DNA from: Acidithiobacillus sulfuriphilus
GTDB lineage: Bacteria; Pseudomonadota; Gammaproteobacteria; Acidithiobacillales; Acidithiobacillaceae
DNA: 64,000 nucleotides
Assembly (NCBI RefSeq): GCF_003721225.1
Contig: NZ_RIZI01000192.1
Coordinates: 1 to 64,000, forward strand
Reading direction: 5' to 3'
In this document: positions 60,117 through 64,000 of the stretch, one piece after another
Position numbering within the stretch: the first letter of the stretch is position 1
Layout: every line of letters begins with the position of its first letter
Translations under genes and position numbers: made by a program
The notes under the pieces: generated by a model
What the model saw: the letters and a program-made list of their open reading frames with translations, nothing else
The model's database searches: none
What the model was told of the DNA's origin: nothing

Positions 60117-60541
60117 TGGCTGCTCCGACCGCCCGGGCCACCCGGCGTTTTGCCGCTTTTCTCTTTACCGCCATCGCCATCTATGGTCTCTGGGCCATTT
60201 TCCTGAGCATCCACACCATTGTCCAACAGGCACCGGTGCGCAGACATTTGTGGCTGGCCCTGGAAACCCTCCGCCAACTCCCCCCCGACGCCGATGTCGC
60301 TGCCGCCCAACGCAGCGCCCGGCTCCTGGTCGCCCGCTGGAACCAGATTTATCCGCACAATCCCTGCGGTACTGGCCCGGCCTTTGTGTTAGCCCAGGAC
60401 CTCCCGGCCCGGCATGCCTGTCTGGTCAGCGTCGGCGTCCAGGGTGATCATCTCCGGGTCCGCGCTTACGATACCCAGGGTTATGCCATGGACAACATTT
60501 ACGAAGCCCTCTATCCACCCCCTACCCCCAAGGTGGAATGA
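60116..60541 (+). CDS. Unknown membrane-anchored protein in the rhamnose cluster
   Basis: A 141-residue protein with one N-terminal hydrophobic segment (FAAFLFTAIAIYGLWAIFLS) and a soluble part outside the membrane (residues ~40-141) with two Cys residues (HNPCGTG and ARHACLVS) that could pair. No family was recognised. It overlaps DUF3579 by 1 bp (TGATG) and rmlD by 4 bp, so it is fully part of the operon. It may help in envelope polysaccharide handling, but this rests on context alone. Confidence 0.6.
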   Translation: MAAPTARATRRFAAFLFTAIAIYGLWAIFLSIHTIVQQAPVRRHLWLALETLRQLPPDADVAAAQRSARLLVARWNQIYPHNPCGTGPAFVLAQDLPARHACLVSVGVQGDHLRVRAYDTQGYAMDNIYEALYPPPTPKVE

Positions 60542-61428
60542 TGCGCGTCCTGATCTTCGGTGCCGCAGGGCAAGCGGGCTGGGAACTGCAACGCAGCGCG
60601 CCCGCTGAGATGAGCATCCGGGCCCTGGCCCGGCAGGATGCCGATATTGCCCGACTCGACGCCGTCCGCGCCGCCGTGCAGCACTGGCAGCCTCAATGGA
60701 TCATCAATGCCGCCGCCTATACCGCCGTCGATCGCGCCGAGAGCGAAGCCGCCAGCGCCTATGCCATCAATCGCGACGGCGCCGCCCACATCGCCCAGGC
60801 GGCACTGGAGGCGCACTGCCAGGTTCTGCACATCTCTACGGATTTCGTCTTTGACGGGCAAAGTCCCAGCCCCTACGCGCCCGACGCCAGCGTCCATCCC
60901 CTGGGCGTTTACGGCGCCAGCAAGGCCGCGGGCGAAGAAGCGGTTCGGCAAGTCCTCGGCGATGGCGCCCTGATCTTTCGCACCGCCTGGGTCTACAGCA
61001 GCCACGGCCACAATTTCGTCAGAACCATGCTGAAACTGATGGCCGAGCGCGAAGAACTGCGCATCGTGGCGGATCAGATCGGCAGCCCCACCTGGGCGGC
61101 AGGGCTCGCCCAAGCCATCTGGCGGGCCATCGGGACAAAAGATTTTCGCGGAACCCAACACTGGACCGATGCCGGCATCGCCTCCTGGTATGACTTTGCC
61201 GTCGCCATCCAGGAGGAGGCGGTGGCCTGCGGCCTGCTTGCCAGAGCCATTCCCATCCTCCCCATCCGGAGCATGGACTACCCCACCCCGGCCAGGCGCC
61301 CCGCCTGCGCGGTCCTCGACAAGAGCGGCAGCTACGCGCGACTCGGCACCGCCCCCCACTGGCGCGTGGCCCTACGGGTCATGCTGCAAAAACTCCTCCC
61401 CGCATCGAGCCCGCGCCATGTCCGTTAA
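60538..61428 (+). CDS. rmlD: dTDP-4-dehydrorhamnose reductase RmlD
   Basis: A 296-residue short-chain dehydrogenase-type enzyme, last step to dTDP-L-rhamnose. VLIFGAAGQAGWELQR is the NADPH-binding loop; INAAAYTAVDRAESE, LHISTDFVFDGQ, YGASKAAGEEAV (Tyr-x3-Lys), FRTAWVYSSHGHNFVRTML and the closing RRPACAVLDKSG are present. Two ATGs (60538 and 60541) are possible starts. It overlaps rmlB by 11 bp. Confidence 0.95.
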   Translation: MMRVLIFGAAGQAGWELQRSAPAEMSIRALARQDADIARLDAVRAAVQHWQPQWIINAAAYTAVDRAESEAASAYAINRDGAAHIAQAALEAHCQVLHISTDFVFDGQSPSPYAPDASVHPLGVYGASKAAGEEAVRQVLGDGALIFRTAWVYSSHGHNFVRTMLKLMAEREELRIVADQIGSPTWAAGLAQAIWRAIGTKDFRGTQHWTDAGIASWYDFAVAIQEEAVACGLLARAIPILPIRSMDYPTPARRPACAVLDKSGSYARLGTAPHWRVALRVMLQKLLPASSPRHVR

Positions 61429-62566
61429 CCCTCCTGCAGATCCCGCAAGTCGCCATAACCCCCAGCGCCTCCTGGTCACCGGCGGCGCCGGCTTCATCGG
61501 CGCCAACTTCTGCCACTACTGGCTGCAACAGTATCCCGATCAACCCCTCATCGTCCTCGACGCCCTCCGCTATGCCGGCAACCGCCACAGCCTCGCTGAC
61601 CTCGATGCGCTGGCGGGCTTCCGCTTTGTGCAGGGGGACATCAACGATACGGATCTGGTCATGGCGCTCCTGCGCGAACACGCCATCGATACCCTGGTGC
61701 ATTTCGCCGCCGAGAGCCATGTGGATCGTTCCATCCACGATCCCGACGCCTTCATCCGCGCCAATATCCTCGGCACCCACAGCCTCCTGCGCGCCGCCCG
61801 GGCCGTCTGGCTGGACAGCCCCCGGGGGCCCGCCCCCCACCGTTTTCATCATATCTCCACCGACGAGGTGTATGGGACCCTGGGCCCTGCCGATCCGCCC
61901 TTCACCGAGAACACCCCCTACGCCCCCAATTCGCCCTACGCCGCCAGCAAGGCCGCCGCGGACCACCTGGTGCGCAGCTACCAGCACACCTACGGCCTGC
62001 GCACGAGCACCAGCAACTGTTCCAACAACTACGGCCCCTTCCATTTCCCGGAAAAGCTCATCCCCCTGGTGATCGTCAATATCCTCCATGGCCGGCCCCT
62101 GCCCATTTACGGCGATGGACGGCAGATCCGCGACTGGCTCTACGTCGAGGACCACTGCCGGGGCATCGAACGAATCCTCCGGCAAGGGGAGGAAGGCGAA
62201 AGCTATAATATCGGCGGGCGCAACGAATGGGCCAATATCGACATCGTCCAGCTCATTTGCCAGCACATGGACGCGGCCTTTGCCCAAAACCCCGGTCTGG
62301 CCCAACGCTTCCCCGCCGCCGCCCCGGCCCAGGGCCAGCCCTCCGCCTCCCTCATCCACCATGTCCAGGACCGTCCCGGCCACGACCGCCGCTACGCCAT
62401 CAACGCCGACAAGATCGCGCGCACCCTCGGCTTCACCCCCCAGACCGATTTCGCCACGGGCATCGCGCGCACCATCCGCTGGTATCTCGACCATCCCGCC
62501 TGGTGGCAAGGCGTCATGGACGGCAGCTACCAGCAGTGGCTCGATACGCAATACGGAGCGGGTTGA
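61418..62566 (+). CDS. rmlB: dTDP-glucose 4,6-dehydratase RmlB
   Basis: A 382-residue NAD-dependent enzyme, second step of the pathway. LLVTGGAGFIGANFCHYWLQ, HFAAESHVDRSI, HISTDEVYGTLG, NSPYAASKAAADHLVRSY (Tyr-x3-Lys), SNCSNNYGPFHFPEKLIP, GDGRQIRDWLYVEDHCRGIE and RPGHDRRYAINADKI are all present. ATG at 61418 lies inside rmlD. The last gene of the galU-rmlACDB run; 72 bp separate it from the convergent arsC-type gene. Confidence 0.97.
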   Translation: MSVNPPADPASRHNPQRLLVTGGAGFIGANFCHYWLQQYPDQPLIVLDALRYAGNRHSLADLDALAGFRFVQGDINDTDLVMALLREHAIDTLVHFAAESHVDRSIHDPDAFIRANILGTHSLLRAARAVWLDSPRGPAPHRFHHISTDEVYGTLGPADPPFTENTPYAPNSPYAASKAAADHLVRSYQHTYGLRTSTSNCSNNYGPFHFPEKLIPLVIVNILHGRPLPIYGDGRQIRDWLYVEDHCRGIERILRQGEEGESYNIGGRNEWANIDIVQLICQHMDAAFAQNPGLAQRFPAAAPAQGQPSASLIHHVQDRPGHDRRYAINADKIARTLGFTPQTDFATGIARTIRWYLDHPAWWQGVMDGSYQQWLDTQYGAG

Positions 62567-62638
62567 AGGACGCAACGGAATGACCGCAACAAGGATCTCC
62601 CAGGGGGAATTCCCTGACCATCCGGGAAAGCGCCGGCC

Positions 62639-63532
62639 TCAGCCTGCCCCTGTCGTTCCCTCCACCAAAAAGGTCTCCCGATCATCGGCGGGTCGCGCCT
62701 GGAGATCCTCCGCCGTCATGCGCGCATAGATCTCGATGAGATAACCCGTCGGATCGCGCAGCCACAACTCATGCAAGGGCGTGCCCTTCCATGTGCTGCG
62801 CGGCGGCTTGACCACCTCCACCCCCAGGGCCCACGCCCGCCAGTACGCCGCCACCACCGCCGCCTTGTCCGGCACCGCCAGACCCAGGTGATAGAGGCTG
62901 TAGGTATCCAGCGGCGCGCCGCGGTCATTGACCAGCAAGACCAGATTGAGGCGCAGATGGGGCACGAGAAAGGTACTATAACGTGCCGCCCGATCCTTGG
63001 GCGCCACCCCCAGCAAGGCAGTATAAAACGTCGTACTCACAGCAAGGTCCGCCACCCGCAGGCTCATGTGCCATTCGCCGGCGCCGGGCACCAGCAGCGC
63101 CTGCCCTTGGGGTTCGTGAACGGCGACCTGCAGCTCCCTTAGTAAGCCGCGCACCCGCTGGCCGATCTCATCGCGAATCTCGCGGAAGCGTGCCAGCACC
63201 GCCGCCGCGTCCCCCTCCGCCCGGGCCGGGTCCTCGATGGGCCAGTGCACCTTGCGTACCTGGGGAGGCAGGACCGGGCAATGTTCATCGGCATGACCAC
63301 AGACGGTGACCACCAGATCCGCCTGGAGCATCTCATCGGTGACGATCTTGGACTGCTGGCCGCTGATATCGATGCCGATTTCCGCCATGGCGGCAATGGC
63401 GCGGGGGTTCTTGCCATGGGCCTCGATACCCGCCGAGGCCGCGTCCACCGCACCGCCACCCAAGGCCCGCAACCACCCTTCCGCCATCTGACTGCGACAA
63501 CTATTGCCCGTGCACAAAAACAAGACCTTCAT
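62639..63532 (-). CDS. Arsenate reductase fused to a VOC (glyoxalase/ArsI-like) domain
   Basis: A 297-residue fusion. Residues ~1-140 are a thioredoxin-coupled ArsC of the low-molecular-weight phosphatase fold: FLCTGNSCRSQMAEGW (C7-x5-R13), SAGIEAHGKNPRAIAAM, and the shuttle cysteines Cys78 and Cys85 in VTVCGHADEHCPVLPP. After a short linker, residues ~150-270 form a vicinal-oxygen-chelate domain with WHMSLRVADLAVSTTFYTAL, YHLGLAVPDK and PTGYLIEIYAR, giving His, His and Glu metal ligands. The vicinal Cys pair of ArsI C-As lyases was not seen, so lyase activity is doubtful. ArsB lies upstream. AAGGAGAAGGGG precedes the ATG. Confidence 0.88.
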   Translation of the reverse strand: MKVLFLCTGNSCRSQMAEGWLRALGGGAVDAASAGIEAHGKNPRAIAAMAEIGIDISGQQSKIVTDEMLQADLVVTVCGHADEHCPVLPPQVRKVHWPIEDPARAEGDAAAVLARFREIRDEIGQRVRGLLRELQVAVHEPQGQALLVPGAGEWHMSLRVADLAVSTTFYTALLGVAPKDRAARYSTFLVPHLRLNLVLLVNDRGAPLDTYSLYHLGLAVPDKAAVVAAYWRAWALGVEVVKPPRSTWKGTPLHELWLRDPTGYLIEIYARMTAEDLQARPADDRETFLVEGTTGAG

Positions 63533-63613
63533 CCCCTTCTCCTTCGCCCCTAGGCGCGCATGAATTCCGATTCGGATAAACCGAGATCCGCCGTTTTAAC
63601 GAGAAACCAGCCA

Positions 63614-64000
63614 CTAACTCCCCAGGAATAAAAGCCAGCCTCCCAGGGCCAGCAAAGTGAGCAACAAGACCGGTGGAGTAATGATGAGGCCGACCCGCAT
63701 ATACATCCCCCAGCCGATCTTCTCCCCCTTGCCGGCCAGTACATGCAGCCACAAAAGCGTGGCAAGGCTGCCGATGGGGGTGAACTTGGGCCCCAGGTCA
63801 CAACCGATGACATTGGCGTAGATCATCGCCTGCCGCACCGGCTCCGCAATCCCCGCGGACTGGTGGATGGCCAGGGCACCTACCAGCACCGTGGGCATAT
63901 TGTTCATCACCGCAGAGAGCAGGGCGCTCAAAAAACCCGTGCCCACGGCCGCCGCGAACACCCCGTGCTGACCCAACTGCTCCAACAAGAGGGCGAGGTA
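63614..64000 (-). CDS. arsB: Arsenite efflux pump ArsB, C-terminal part (cut by window edge)
   Basis: The last 128 residues of an ArsB-type membrane pump. Conserved text: [55 protein letters not shown] and two terminal hydrophobic helices ([20 protein letters not shown]). It exports arsenite or antimonite produced by the adjacent ArsC. The start is beyond the window. It precedes arsC by 81 bp on the same strand, so they probably form an ars operon whose regulator may lie further out. Confidence 0.92.
   Translation of the reverse strand, partial: YLALLLEQLGQHGVFAAAVGTGFLSALLSAVMNNMPTVLVGALAIHQSAGIAEPVRQAMIYANVIGCDLGPKFTPIGSLATLLWLHVLAGKGEKIGWGMYMRVGLIITPPVLLLTLLALGGWLLFLGS

Overview
The window is compact, GC-rich chromosomal DNA from a proteobacterium. 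Its content fits a chemolithoautotrophic, metal-tolerant acidophile of the Acidithiobacillus type: several RND metal-efflux systems, arsenate/arsenite genes, a SoxXA-binding-like small protein, GH57-based glycogen metabolism and a second F-type ATPase. The lineage is inferred from gene content and protein flavour. There is no rRNA or tRNA in the window to confirm it. About 65 protein-coding genes or gene remnants were recognised. No CRISPR array, tRNA or rRNA was seen.

Layout. 1-8603 (minus): one long, mostly overlapping run, read cysM -> ydbH-like (frameshifted) -> ydbL-like -> PolB-type exonuclease -> rlmD -> L,D-transpeptidase -> KimA-like permease -> nagZ (cut by the window edge). 8750-10188 (plus): VIT-family transporter and pgl, closed by a perfect 13-bp hairpin. 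10248-11608 (minus): stomatin/NfeD pair. 11789-21771: carbohydrate-storage block, with glgB plus an unknown protein on minus and glgC, two GH57 enzymes, a ROK glucokinase and murI on plus. 21768-24915: a patchy accessory stretch with a SoxK-like protein, CMD and cupin proteins, a DUF4160/DUF2442 pair, an antitoxin next to a doubly broken RelE-type toxin, and an integron-integrase-like fragment. 24885-30327 (minus): RND tripartite pump. 30501-35923 (minus): housekeeping pyrD, hemF, tsaC, purD, purH. 36162-37430: OprB-type porin behind a Fur-box-like site. 37484-37585: paired REP-like repeat. 37641-43932 (minus): Czc/Cus-type metal efflux operon. 44094-46673 (plus): nadK-recN. 46946-56449 (plus): a sensor kinase / lipoprotein / sigma54-activator set (GlrK-QseG-GlrR type) whose last gene overlaps the first gene of an N-type ATPase operon, atpDCQBEFAG. 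56650-62566 (plus): DUF502 membrane protein, galU and the dTDP-rhamnose genes rmlA, C, D, B with two extra small genes inserted. 62639-64000 (minus): an ArsC-VOC fusion and the C-terminal part of arsB.

How parts work together. GlgC makes ADP-glucose, GlgB branches the polymer, the GH57 enzymes rearrange or hydrolyse it and the ROK kinase phosphorylates released glucose; no glycogen synthase is in view. GalU and RmlABCD make dTDP-rhamnose and UDP-glucose for surface polysaccharide. The two RND systems, ArsB and ArsC form a metal/metalloid resistance complement. The most unusual segment is the ATPase operon: it lacks atpR, its c subunit has Met where Na+-binding c subunits carry Gln, and it is genetically fused to a two-component system. 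The accessory stretch at 21.8-24.9 kb carries the debris of gene transfer (broken toxin, integrase stub) directly against the 3' end of an RND pump gene.
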